DNA of 19,828 nt from Verrucomicrobiota bacterium (lineage in GTDB: Bacteria > Verrucomicrobiota > Verrucomicrobiia > Chthoniobacterales > UBA10450), in NCBI GenBank assembly GCA_003219225.1, contig QHPZ01000001.1, positions 1 to 19,828 of the forward strand. Reading direction: 5' to 3'. This document shows positions 1 to 8,741 of the stretch, one piece after another; the first letter of the stretch is position 1, and each line of letters starts with the position of its first letter. The notes beneath the pieces were generated by a model that searched no databases, had not been told where the DNA came from, and was given only the letters and a program-made list of their open reading frames with translations. The position numbers and the translations under genes were made by a program.

Positions 1-9
1 AAAGCGGTC

Positions 10-20
10 AAGATCGACAA
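10..20 (-). repeat. Iterated motif TTGTCGATCTT directly after the MFS stop codon
   Basis: AAGATCGACAA lies directly beyond the TAG stop of the leftward MFS gene. It is one of 15 copies of GTCGATCTT or its complement in the window and one of the three in clearly non-coding sequence. No hairpin or T-run accompanies it, so it does not look like an ordinary intrinsic terminator. Confidence 0.6.
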
Positions 21-1319
21 CTATCCGAGCGACGGTTGGCGTACGCCCCTCGATTCAACTGCGGCCGTGTCGCGCGGCAAAAATCGCGCGCCCCAAAACC
101 AAAGCACCCCGGCGACGAGCATGCTTAACGACACAACGAAAAAACCAGCGCTCATGCTCCAGCGGTCGCGGATTGCGCCGATGAGCGGCGGCGAGATCGC
201 GTCCCCGATGGCATGAATGATGAGGATATTCAACGCAAAAGCGGTCGCGCGCACACTGGGCATCGTGACATTTGCAAGCGCGGTGTTTGACGGGCCGGTG
301 TTGAAGAAGAGAAAAAACACCGCAACGAAAAGGCAAACCCAGGCGGCGGGAAACCGAACGCAAAGTATGGCGATAGTGGCCGGGAAGGCGAGCAAAACGC
401 CAACACCCGAAACCAGAAAATACGAGCTGGCGAAACGTTTGCGCAACCCATCACCGGCCCAGCCACCGAGAAGCGTCGCAAAGAACCCCGCGCTGGCGAG
501 AATCGCACCGAACGTGAGATTAATGTGACCGAGCAGATTGGCACTGGCAGGAAACTCGTTGCCACGGTCCGAGTAGATGTAGTCGGGAACCCAGGCCGAC
601 ATGCCGCCAATGGCGAAGGTGAGCGCGGTCATCGCGGCCGTATTGAGAACGTATGATGCATTGCGAGTGAGGCTGAGGTAATCATGCAATTTCGGCCGCT
701 CCACAATCGCCAAACCGCTGCCTGACGTGCGCCGCGGATCACGCATGAACAAACATAGGAACGCCAGCAATAACCCCGGCGGAACCACCAAATAGAAAGC
801 CCAGCGCCAACTGAGAAGGTCGGCGATCTTGCCTCCAAACGCGTAGCCCAACGCGCTGCCGACGGGCAAAGCGAGATAAAAATAAGCGAGCATGCGACCG
901 CGCCGCTCCAGCGGGTAAAGATCGGAAATTATCGTCGGCGCCGCCGGACCGTAGCTGGCTTCACCAATTCCGACGAACGCGCGCGTGCAGAGCAAAACCG
1001 TAAACGAGACCGCCAGTCCCGACCACCCGCTGGCCACGCTCCAGAGTGCGACGCCGATCCCGATGAGCCACCAGCGTGAAAAGCGATCAGCCAACCATCC
1101 AAAGATTGGCGCCGCACACATGTAGCTGATCAGGAAAGCGGGGAATAGCCAGCCGGCTTTCTGAAACTGGTGGGGATCGCCGGCGAGAAAATCGTGCCTG
1201 ATCCGCGGGAGAACTGCCGCTAGAATGTAGCGGTCAATGTAATTGAAAAGATTGATGGCGAGCAGCAGCGCGAGCGCCGTGCGCGCCCCGGCGCGCGCAG
1301 TTGCGGAACTGTTTGCCAT
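21..1319 (-). CDS. Spinster-type MFS transporter
   Basis: Inner-membrane carrier of the major facilitator superfamily, 432 aa from the chosen start, the usual size for 12 helices. The first helix carries NYIDR (residues 26-30), followed by motif A as GWLADR (74-79) and then GIGEASYGPAAPT (117-129). This set is characteristic of the Spinster (Spns) branch, whose animal members carry lysophospholipids or sphingosine-1-phosphate; bacterial homologues are mostly uncharacterised. An upstream in-frame ATG at 1409 would add 30 unrelated residues and overlap the divergent gene, so I prefer the ATG at 1319, just before a polar Ala/Ser-rich leader and the first helix. Only about 50 bp separate it from the divergent Aas-like gene, suggesting a shared promoter region. 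A lysolipid substrate is inferred from family and neighbourhood; a drug or sugar substrate is not excluded. The frame is intact. Confidence 0.85.
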   Translation of the reverse strand: MANSSATARAGARTALALLLAINLFNYIDRYILAAVLPRIRHDFLAGDPHQFQKAGWLFPAFLISYMCAAPIFGWLADRFSRWWLIGIGVALWSVASGWSGLAVSFTVLLCTRAFVGIGEASYGPAAPTIISDLYPLERRGRMLAYFYLALPVGSALGYAFGGKIADLLSWRWAFYLVVPPGLLLAFLCLFMRDPRRTSGSGLAIVERPKLHDYLSLTRNASYVLNTAAMTALTFAIGGMSAWVPDYIYSDRGNEFPASANLLGHINLTFGAILASAGFFATLLGGWAGDGLRKRFASSYFLVSGVGVLLAFPATIAILCVRFPAAWVCLFVAVFFLFFNTGPSNTALANVTMPSVRATAFALNILIIHAIGDAISPPLIGAIRDRWSMSAGFFVVSLSMLVAGVLWFWGARFLPRDTAAVESRGVRQPSLG

Positions 1320-1368
1320 CGACAAATGCCGATTGCAGTTGGCCGGGCGCTGATTGTAAATCACAAAC

Positions 1369-3496
1369 ATGCCGAGCATGTCCGCCACCGAACGCCTGCT
1401 GCACGCCATCGCCGGCCCAATCCTGCGCTGCCTTTATCGGGTGACGGCGCACGGCCTCGAGCATCTTCCGCGGGGCGGATTTCTACTTCTCCCCAATCAC
1501 ATCACCTGGATCGACGCGCTTGTCCTGCAACTGGCCTGCCCGCACCGCCCCATCCGCTACATCATAGACGAGGAATTTTACCGTAAGCCGCTGTTGCACC
1601 CATTTTTGCGGATCGTCCGATGCATTCCGATCGATATCCGTCATTCGCATTCCGCGGTGCGTGCCGCGACGAAACGGATCGCCGAAGGCGAAATCGTCTG
1701 TCTGTTTCCGGAAGGCCAGCTCGAACGCGCGGGGACGCTGTTGCGGTTGCGCCGCGGTTACGAGCTGATCGCGCGTCATGCGAACGCGCCGGTGGTGCCG
1801 GTTTGGCTGGACCGGCTGTGGGGCTCGATTTTTTCCTTCCAAGGCGGGCGGTTCTTTACCAAGTGGCCCAAAGAAATTCCATATCGCGTGAGTGTCGCAT
1901 TCGGCAAACCGCTCGAGGCGCGCGCGGCGGACATCGCGACCGTGCGCGAAGAATTGCTCAAGCTCGGGGAGTTTTGTTACAGGCGCCGCCCGGCCTTAGA
2001 TCGACATCTCGCCGAGGACTGCGTCCGCGGACTAAAACGCCGGCGATTTTCGACTGCGGTCGTTGATGGAACCGACAATACCGCGCTCGCTCGCGCAAAA
2101 CTACTCGGCGCAGCTGCAGCGTTGAGCCGTTTTCTGCGACGCAATTTCCCAGATGAACGTATCGCGATCGTTTTGCCGGCCAGCAAAGGTTCGATGCTGG
2201 CAAATCTGGCGGTGACACTCGCCGGCAAAGTCCCGGTGAACCTGAACTTCACGATGGGACGCGCGGCCAACGAGTCCTGTTGCAAGCGCGCCGAGCTGCG
2301 CGTCGCAATTTCCGCCTCGCAGTTCATGGATCGGGTGAAAGACTTCCCATGGCCGCAGCGGGTTTTGAAACTGGACGAGCTGATGCCGCGGCTGAAACCG
2401 CAGATTCTTCTCTGGTGGTTGATGTCGATCTTGTGCCCGACGTTCGCTCTCCTGCGCCTGCTGGAGATTCCAAAGAACGGCGGTCACGCCGAGGCGGTTT
2501 TGCTTTTCACCAGCGGAAGCACCGGTGAGCCCAAGGGCGTGGTGCTGAGCCATCGCAACATCGTCGGAAATGTCTCCCAATTTCGCGACTTGCTCGACGC
2601 CAAACGCGACGATGCGATCCTGGGCTCGCTCCCGTTTTTCCACAGCTTCGGCTGCACGGTAACGCTTTGGTATCCGCTGATCGAAGGGGTGCGCATCGTC
2701 ACGTATCCCAATCCGCTCGAGGTCGCGAAGACCGCTGCGCTCGTCGCACGATACAGGCTGACGCTGCTGCTGGCCACGCCGACGTTTTTGCGCGGCTATT
2801 TGAGAAGAGCAGAGCCACACCAGTTACGCAGCCTGCGTCTCGTCATTACCGGCGCGGAAAAATTGCCACTCGATCTTGCCAAAGCGTTCAGGGAGCGGTT
2901 CGAACAACGCGTGTTTGAAGGCTACGGGGAGTCGTCTCGGTTCGGTCGGCAAAATGGCGCCGGGCATCGCCGCCGAGATTCGCGAGCCGGAAACTGAGCG
3001 CAAACTTTCGCTGCACGAAAGCGGCATGCTTTGGCTGCGCGGGCCGAACATTTTCGAAGGCTACCTGCACGACGAGAAACGCACGACCGAAGTCTTACGC
3101 GACGGCTGGTTCAAGACCGGAGACATCGGCCGGTTCGATGAAGACGGCTTTCTTTTCATCGAAGGACGCTTGTCCCGCTTTTCAAAAATCGGCGGCGAAA
3201 TGGTGCCGCACGAATCCGTCGAATCGAAAATTATTGATCTCCTCGATCTCGCCGGCCGAGACGAACGCGCCATCGCCATTGTCGGTGTGCAGGATGAGGC
3301 CAAGGGCGAAGCGCTCGTCTTGCTCAGCGCCGTAGATGTCGATCTTAGCCAGCTACGTGACAAACTTCGCGACGCCGGTGTCCCGAACCTTTGGATCCCA
3401 AAAAAGATCTGTCGCGTCGATGCCATCCCGGTTCTCGCCTCGGGTAAACTGGATTTAAAAACCTGCCAGCAGCTCGCGGCGTCATGTAACGAATGA
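1369..3496 (+). pseudogene. Aas-like acyltransferase/AMP-dependent acyl ligase, frame-broken at ~2926-2942
   Basis: Two-domain phospholipid enzyme in the order of E. coli Aas. The N-terminal LPLAT/PlsC domain has NHITWID (residues 43-49, HX4D) and FPEG (113-116). The AMP-ligase domain has the P-loop TSGSTGEPKG from residue 381. Such fusions activate a fatty acid and re-acylate a lysophospholipid at the inner membrane. The first frame runs to 2997 but loses homology after FEGYG (about 2928). Homology resumes one frame over with GSVGKMAPGI, then GWFKTGDIG, GRLSRFSKIGGEMV and the C-terminal catalytic GKLD, ending at 3496. The A5 motif (YGxTE) and roughly 25 residues expected between the halves are absent, so this is a net deletion rather than a one-base slip. 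The start is ATG 1369 or 1378; neither has a clear Shine-Dalgarno sequence. The stop overlaps the next start as ATGA. Function of the broken product is doubtful unless the break is an assembly error. Confidence 0.85.
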
Positions 3497-4210
3497 AACC
3501 GACAGCGTCTTACATCGTTTGCTCTGTTCAAAGGAGCGGAACGCACTTGCTTGGGAGCATTCTGCGAAGCACGAGTGTGGCCGGCCGTCCCGGTGAATAT
3601 TTTCTTTGTAAGCGCGGCGAGACATGGGAGAAGCGTTGGGACAGTCCATCGCGCGCCGCTTATCTCGAACGCGTGTTCCGCCAGGCCAACCTATTTCCAA
3701 CGAATGGTTCGAATGCTGCATGAAGTTCCGGCTTACCAGGACCTCGATCACTCGGAAGTGCTCGCGGCCGTTTTTAATCGGCCCAAATATATTTGGATGC
3801 GCCGGCGCGACCGCGTCCAGCAGGCGGTGTCGTGGGTGATCGCGGCGCAGACGGAAATCTGGAGCCAAACACCGGGCGACCAAACTCGGACTGCTGTGCC
3901 ACTGCACTTCAACTTTGAAAAGATTGATCAGCGCTACAATCAGATTACGGAGAACGAGCAAAGTTGGGAGAACTACTTTGGTCAAAACCGCCTTGAGCCG
4001 TTCGTTCTCTTTTACGAAGACGTGAGCGCGTCCCACCGCGCTACGGCCGAACGCGTCCTGGAATTTTTAGCAGTGCCGTTTCCGGCAGGGCTCGAATTGC
4101 CAGCACCGACCGTCGAGAAACAAGCGAGCGCGATGTCAGAGGAATGGGCGGCAGCGTACCTGGAGCAAAAAGCGAAGCTGAAGCGGGCAACAATGACGAA
4201 GCTCGAATGA
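3493..4210 (+). pseudogene. Stf0-type sulfotransferase, frame-broken at ~3685-3695
   Basis: PAPS-dependent sulfotransferase resembling the Stf0 family (trehalose 2-sulfotransferase of mycobacteria is the type member). The first frame (3493-3723) has the 5'-phosphosulfate loop as VQRSGTHLLGSIL, then GRPGEYF. Homology continues one frame over (to 4210) from YFQRMVRML through the 3'-phosphate region RPKYIWMRRRDRVQQAVSW. The NGVFG-K-MW segment normally lying between these parts is missing, so some tens of bases appear lost at CAGGCCAACCTATTTCC. The start overlaps the stop of the Aas-like gene (ATGA), indicating translational coupling. The last residues (ATMTKLE) come from an AATGACGAA-type repeat that begins at 4192, so the native C-terminus has been replaced or extended. 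The substrate is unknown; the neighbours suggest a lipid or glycolipid acceptor, which is inference. Confidence 0.75.
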
Positions 4211-4320
4211 CGAATGACGAATTAATGACGAAGCCCGAAGGCCGAAAGAGAACAGCCACGCCACGTTCGTCATTCGGATTTCGGAATTCCTTCGACATTC
4301 GACACTCGTCATTTGTCATT
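4192..4320. repeat. AATGACGAA-type imperfect inverted repeat
   Basis: About 130 bp built from repeated AATGACGA words on the left and TCGTCATT words on the right, with a GC-rich centre (GAAGGCCGAAAG). In translation it gives MTNDE-like peptides rightward and the same peptide leftward. Such peptides are familiar artefacts of non-coding repeats in environmental bacterial genomes. Here it supplies the last codons of the sulfotransferase, the overlapping ATGA and an in-frame lead into the acyltransferase. Confidence 0.75.
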
Positions 4321-6057
4321 GCTTTTCACACCGTCGCGAATCGCCTCGCCGCTTTGTTCATGAAGCTGCTCTTCGGTTCCGCCGCGCGCGTGCATGTGTT
4401 GCGGGCAAAAAATGCAAATCGGACCGACGGCTTTCTCTTGGCCTCAAATCACATCAGCCATTTCGACCCGTTTATCATTTCGTCGGTGGTGCGGCGAAAA
4501 ATCGACTGGATGGCAATGGCCGAATTTTTCCCGCTCCCGATGGTGGGTTGGTTTTTGCGCGCCGTCGACGCGTTCCCGGCCGCGCGCAATCGCGCTGACC
4601 GCGGCACGATACGAACTGCGATTGAAAGATTAAAAGCCCACCGCGTGGTCGGCGTTTTTCCCGAGGGCGGCATTCGGAATGGCGCGAGCTCGCTGCTGCA
4701 AGGCGCGCCAGTTCGGCCCGGCGTGTCCACCCTTGCGCACATTGCCGGCGTGTCAGTATTGCCGTGCGTGATTCTTGGGAGCGATCGCCTTTACAACGCT
4801 AGGCGCTGGCTGCCATTTCGACGAACGCCCGTTTGGCTCGCGTTCGGTGAGCCGATCCCATGTCGTTCGGAGTTGCCGAAATCGAACGCGCGTGAGCGGA
4901 TCGAGCGCGAACTCAGCGCCGCGTTCCAAAAACTTTATCTCGAGTTGCGCGAAAGATTTCAGCTCAACCTCGATGATCTTCCTCACTCGCCACAGGAACG
5001 AATGGTAGGGACACCGCGCGCTAATGCCAGTCCGGCTCGGACCGTCCGCGGTCGGCGCAGCGCGCCGACCCTGCCTTTGCGACGATTCGCCGCTCGTGGA
5101 GTCGATTCGCTCATGTGCGCATCGATGAACATTCTGCAGATGCGCCATCGGCTGCATACCAACAGCCGCGACGAGATGGAGGCATACGTCGCGGCCTGTG
5201 AAACGATGTCGCCGCACGAATATTATGCCGCGCCCCACGATGTCGATCTTGTGCGGGCCTGCGGCAACGGTGCGACGATTAGCTGGCGCAGCCCGATCAC
5301 CACTAAATTTCCCGCGAACAACACGGCACGCGCGGATTTCTTTTCCTGCGCCAACGGGCCGAGCGCTCCAACTTTGCTGATCCTGCATGCATTGTTGTCG
5401 GCTACTCACATTGGCTACCGCCGTTTAGCGGCTCATTTCAATGCGCTCGGCTGGAACGCGTGTTTCGTGCATCTGCCCTACCACTATTCGCGTGTGCCGC
5501 GCGGGTATTGGAACGGCGAGCTGGCCATCACCGCCGATCTCATCCGCAACGCCGAAGGACTGCGCCAGGGCGTGATGGAGGTGCGCCAGTTGATCGCGGC
5601 CTTGCGCGAGCGCGGCTCACACGAGTTCGGCGTCCTCGGCGTGAGCTACGGCGGCTGGATCGGCGCATTGCTCGCGATCGTCGAGCGCGATTTGCGTTTT
5701 GTTGCTTTGATGGGGCCGATCGTGAACGTCGAACACGCCATCTGGCAAAACCGCGCGTCCATTTTCATGCGTCGGCAACTGCGCCGCGCGAACATCGAAC
5801 CTGCGCTCGTCGCGCGTCATTTTCATCTCAGCTCGCCGATGCACAATCAACCGCTGTGCAATCCAGAGCGCGTGCTCTTCGTTTCGGGTGAATTCGATTT
5901 GATCTCGCGCCCCCAAGATATCGAGGAAATTCACCAAAAATGGGCCGGCTCGGAACTGCTCCGCGTCCGCCAGGGGCATTTCGGCTATCGAATGCTGCGC
6001 GAAACCGTGGCGCGGCTAAAGCAACGACGTCTGATAGATGCAAACTTGACGGCTTAA
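4207..6057 (+). CDS. PlsC-type acyltransferase fused to alpha/beta hydrolase
   Basis: A 616-aa open frame with two enzymes. Residues ~55-270 are a lysophosphatidate-type acyltransferase: NHISHFD (81-87, HX4D) and FPEGGIR (151-157). Residues ~310-616 are an alpha/beta hydrolase: nucleophile elbow GVSYGG with Ser480, probable acid Asp564 in GEFD, probable base His591 in GHFGY. The linker (~265-305) is Arg/Pro/Ala-rich and is encoded by a repeat-like sequence with a strong hairpin. The fusion may therefore be secondary; internal ATGs at 5113 and 5125 could start a separate hydrolase. The ATG at 4207 overlaps the sulfotransferase stop but lies in the AATGACGAA repeat. The conserved domain begins near VANRLAALFMK, so ATG 4360 is the alternative native start. 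The two halves suggest acyl addition and removal on a membrane lipid; the hydrolase substrate is not recognisable. Confidence 0.8.
   Translation: MTNDELMTKPEGRKRTATPRSSFGFRNSFDIRHSSFVIAFHTVANRLAALFMKLLFGSAARVHVLRAKNANRTDGFLLASNHISHFDPFIISSVVRRKIDWMAMAEFFPLPMVGWFLRAVDAFPAARNRADRGTIRTAIERLKAHRVVGVFPEGGIRNGASSLLQGAPVRPGVSTLAHIAGVSVLPCVILGSDRLYNARRWLPFRRTPVWLAFGEPIPCRSELPKSNARERIERELSAAFQKLYLELRERFQLNLDDLPHSPQERMVGTPRANASPARTVRGRRSAPTLPLRRFAARGVDSLMCASMNILQMRHRLHTNSRDEMEAYVAACETMSPHEYYAAPHDVDLVRACGNGATISWRSPITTKFPANNTARADFFSCANGPSAPTLLILHALLSATHIGYRRLAAHFNALGWNACFVHLPYHYSRVPRGYWNGELAITADLIRNAEGLRQGVMEVRQLIAALRERGSHEFGVLGVSYGGWIGALLAIVERDLRFVALMGPIVNVEHAIWQNRASIFMRRQLRRANIEPALVARHFHLSSPMHNQPLCNPERVLFVSGEFDLISRPQDIEEIHQKWAGSELLRVRQGHFGYRMLRETVARLKQRRLIDANLTA
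5008..5072. repeat. Repeat-like hairpin element inside the fusion linker
   Basis: The sequence opens with GGTAGGGACACCGCG and contains a perfect 9-bp inverted repeat: GGTCGGCGC at 5050-5058 and GCGCCGACC at 5062-5070, with a 3-nt loop. Similar GGGAC/GTCGG palindromes lie in true intergenic positions at 11798-11850 and 12494-12540. This suggests an intergenic repeat that is now read through as the acyltransferase-hydrolase linker. Confidence 0.6.
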
Positions 6058-6071
6058 AGCCGTCGAGTTTG
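6041..6071 (+). terminator. Strong hairpin over the stop codon of the acyltransferase-hydrolase gene
   Basis: CAAACTTGACGGCTT (6041-6055) and AAGCCGTCGAGTTTG (6057-6071) are complementary except for one G.U wobble. The hairpin includes the TAA stop at 6055-6057 and encodes the last residues. No T-run follows, so it is terminator-like or a REP-type repeat rather than a textbook intrinsic terminator. Confidence 0.5.
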
Positions 6072-6081
6072 CGCTCGGCTG

Positions 6082-6178
6082 TCATTAACACCTGGTTTTA
6101 GCCAAGTGCGTCGGCCAGACAATAGGGGTGAAGCATTTGCCACGGCAGGAGCACCGCGCTGAAGCGCAGTGTTAATGA
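6082..6178. repeat. 97-bp element with perfect 10-bp terminal inverted repeats
   Basis: TCATTAACAC (6082-6091) and GTGTTAATGA (6169-6178) are exact inverted repeats around 77 bp. Just inside the right end is the small palindrome GCGCTGAAGCGC. It contains no open frame of note. The form suggests a MITE- or REP-like non-autonomous element filling most of the 6058-6206 gap between convergent genes. No target-site duplication is evident. Confidence 0.5.
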
Positions 6179-6206
6179 AACGCATCATCGCGAGATTTAC
6201 TCAGGC

Positions 6207-7223
6207 TCACTTCATTCCAACAAATTCCAGCGCTGGCTTGAGTCCTTCGAACGCAGCTTCGGCGAGGACATTGTGGCCCTCCACTGAAGCATGCCAGCCG
6301 TCGATCGCGTGCAGCAATTCGGCGCGGCTGAGGTCGGCGTCGGCTAACGCGTCCGAATATCGCAGTTGAACATTGCTCCCCTCATCGCGATCGCGATTGA
6401 CCGCGTGGATGAGCGCGCGGAGTTCATCATTCACCATGCGCGCCAGGCGCACCAGGTTCTGGCGGTAAGCCGGGTGGAACGACCGGAGATATCTGTAGGT
6501 CGTTTCCAGATACGGATATAAACGCCGGTCCTGCTCGCGGCGGCGCTCGGCCTCGGCCCGGCCTTGGAAGTAGGCCGCAAAATTGACCAGCCCGTAAACC
6601 ACAACCGCGACGCGGTGATGCTGGCTCCGCGCAAAATCGACAACTCGTCGCAGTTGCGGCGCGAAGTTCTGCCGAAACTCCTGTGCCTGTCGTTGTAAAC
6701 GAGCATCCGGCTGCGCGAGCTCGCCGGGCGGACAGCGCCACGCCCAATCGACGTTGTTATGGCCGATCGAAATGAGGATGAGATCGGGAAAGCGTCGCGC
6801 CGCGAGCAACTGGCTCACTTGCCCGGAAAAATTCCGCGTCCCGAGAACGCGACGAAAAACATTCTGCCACTCGCCCTCGTGATCGACCAGCGCGCCGACG
6901 CCAGCGTATTCCATCGCCACAAAGGGCGTGAATTCCTCCAGACGTTTCGAGACGCTCTGGATCGCATCCGGGGATTGATCCATGTCGAGAAACCAATTGC
7001 GACCGGAGCAGCGGCGGGTTCGCCAAAATGTGCTGAAGACCGACGAGATGTAGATGCCCATGCAGACACTGTCGCCAAGCATGCCGACGTGCGGCAGCCG
7101 CGCGATCAGTGCGCCTCGTGTAATTTCACCGCGCCGATAGGCCGCGTAATCCGGATGAAAACGCGAACTCGGCTCAGCGATTCGCTCCAGAAAATTGGCG
7201 GGAACGATGCAAACGCAGCCCAT
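6207..7223 (-). CDS. SGNH/GDSL-type hydrolase-like protein
   Basis: 338-aa protein with the SGNH blocks in order. Block I is GMLGDSVCMG (nucleophile Ser52), block III is GHNNVD (154-159, the GxND pattern) and block V is DGWH (Asp308, His311). The family includes esterases, lipases and carbohydrate O-acetyl/acyl esterases. No clear signal peptide is visible, although the first residues (MGCVCIV) are hydrophobic and contain cysteines. It lies 27 nt downstream of the lipase-maturation-factor gene on the same strand, consistent with one transcript. An acyl-ester substrate is likely; its identity cannot be read from the sequence. The frame is intact and the start has no obvious Shine-Dalgarno sequence. 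Confidence 0.8.
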   Translation of the reverse strand: MGCVCIVPANFLERIAEPSSRFHPDYAAYRRGEITRGALIARLPHVGMLGDSVCMGIYISSVFSTFWRTRRCSGRNWFLDMDQSPDAIQSVSKRLEEFTPFVAMEYAGVGALVDHEGEWQNVFRRVLGTRNFSGQVSQLLAARRFPDLILISIGHNNVDWAWRCPPGELAQPDARLQRQAQEFRQNFAPQLRRVVDFARSQHHRVAVVVYGLVNFAAYFQGRAEAERRREQDRRLYPYLETTYRYLRSFHPAYRQNLVRLARMVNDELRALIHAVNRDRDEGSNVQLRYSDALADADLSRAELLHAIDGWHASVEGHNVLAEAAFEGLKPALEFVGMK

Positions 7224-7241
7224 GAGCAGCGATCGTGGATT

Positions 7242-7250
7242 GTCGATCTT
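7242..7250 (+). repeat. Iterated motif GTCGATCTT abutting the LMF stop codon
   Basis: TTGTCGATCTT ends exactly at the TAG stop (7251-7253) of the leftward LMF gene, in the 27-nt gap before the SGNH gene. On the coding strand the word reads AAGATCGACAA directly after the stop, the opposite orientation to the copy behind the MFS gene. Confidence 0.6.
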
Positions 7251-8728
7251 CTAATCCAGCCAATTCAGCGCGTCGAGCACGCGGCGAAACTCCGCGTCGT
7301 CGGCTGAGAGCGCGGGCAACCATTCGCCGATCGGCTCGCGCTTCCACCAGGCGCGGTCGCCCATCGGCGCGAAACGGTAGCGATAAAGTCGTGCCCGAAT
7401 GTAGCGGGGCGGCGCCGTCGCAAATGGATTGTTCGCGATCAGTGAGAGCGCGCCGGGATCATTATGCAGAAGCTTCCAGACAAAATGAAGCGTCCACGGG
7501 TACTCCGCTGGTGACGCCACGCTGGCATGCGATTGGGATCGCCCGGCTTCGCCTTGAACTCGTACTCCTTCCACTTCGTGTCCCCGGTGATGACGGTGTC
7601 GTCTGTTCCTTGAAAAATGATCTCATCGCGCTCCCGCCCGACCGTGCCAAACGCGCCGTAGGTGTTCACCAGATCGAGCGGATCGAACGAGTAATTCATT
7701 AACTGCCGGCCGGAGGCGAGATTGAGCACGGGCGAGATACTCAAGTACGCGACGAGGACCGCGAGCGCGACCGTGATACCATTGCTGATCCGTGACGGCT
7801 GAGATTGCTCGGCCGCTTTTTCCGCACGCCTAACGAGTCGCTCGGGCAAAACGCGGCGCAGAAAGGTATCATCGAAACAGGCGAGAAACGGAATGATCGT
7901 GAGATAGTTCAGGAACGACAGGTTCCCGCTGATGATCAGGAAAATTTGAAACGACACCAGAAGCGCGCCAGCTATGTGGCGTGCCGTTCGCGGCCCAAAG
8001 GAAAACCATGGCACAACCAGCTCGACGAAGTGGTTCCAGAGCGTTTCCAGTTTGTGAAACCATGAGGGCGCGAAATGCAGATATCGGCTGATCGGATTTG
8101 GGATGGGCTGCGTTTCGTAGTGATAGAACATGCAAGTGAGATCGCGCCAGCAGGAGTCGCCGCGCATCTTGATCAGGCCGGCGCCGACCATGATGCGAAA
8201 TCCGAGCCAGCGGAAAAGCCAGATGACCAGGATCGGCGGGCGACATTTTGGAAATGGCCGCGCGTCGATAAGCGGACAAAGAAAAATCGCCAAGAAACCG
8301 GTCTCGAGGAGTTGGATTTCCCAGCCGTAGCCGTACCAAATCTGGCCAATGTGGACGATCGACATGTACATCGCCCAGAGGACCGTAAGCAGGATCGCGT
8401 TCGCGTAACCGCCGAGCACGACGAGCGAGAGAGCAAATCCCGTCCAAGCAAAGATCGACAATCCGTGGTCGGAAATCCCAAACCAGAACAGCGTCGGGAC
8501 ATTGAGCATTCCGGCGGCGCGCGAACCCGCTTCGTGTTCGATAGCTGCGAGATAATGTGTAGCCGGGGTGAGACCGTGCGCACCGATCAACGGCATCAAT
8601 TGATTGGCCGTAACCAGGAACGCGACCGCGTAAACGAACCCGAGCAATCGGAGAATGACAAAGCGCGTTAGCCAATAGGAATTGCCGAGAGCAAAAAGGT
8701 TTTCGGGAAAATCGCTCGGTTGGTTCAT
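7251..8728 (-). pseudogene. Lipase maturation factor (LMF1-like) membrane protein, frame-broken at ~7510
   Basis: Multi-spanning membrane protein of the lipase maturation factor family. In vertebrates LMF1 is an ER factor for lipase folding; bacterial roles are unknown. Diagnostic segments are YGYGWEIQLLETGF, GLIKMRGDSCWRDLTCMFYH, ETQPIPNPISRYLH and WNHFVELVVPWF, with several hydrophobic helices and a C-terminal soluble part. The main frame runs to EYEFKAKPGDPNRMPAW, then loses homology (nominal stop 7439). Homology resumes in another frame at YPWTLHFVWKLLHNDP and continues to the stop at 7251. The stretch expected in between (YxYRxDWxxWFAA-like, about 16-20 residues) is missing. The 27-nt spacing to the downstream SGNH hydrolase supports an operon. 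The break is either real loss or an assembly deletion; the rest is well conserved. Confidence 0.85.
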
Positions 8729-8741
8729 TAACGCGGATCGA

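Noticed and set aside
2101..2820. 239-codon minus-strand frame opposite the AMP-ligase domain
   Set aside because: It is antisense to conserved ligase motifs; its sequence is Gln/Arg-rich shadow with no domain.
2926..2942. Programmed ribosomal frameshift in the Aas-like gene
   Set aside because: No slippery heptamer is present and the A5 motif itself is absent, so frameshifting would not restore a normal enzyme.
4041..4319. Minus-strand frame beginning MTNDECRMSKE
   Set aside because: This is the reverse reading of the AATGACGAA repeat, a known type of false gene.
6041..6071. Riboswitch
   Set aside because: A single long hairpin at the 3' end of a gene with no conserved aptamer features; better read as a terminator-like or REP structure.
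8075..8671. 198-codon plus-strand frame opposite the LMF gene
   Set aside because: Highly charged, low-complexity shadow of a conserved membrane protein.
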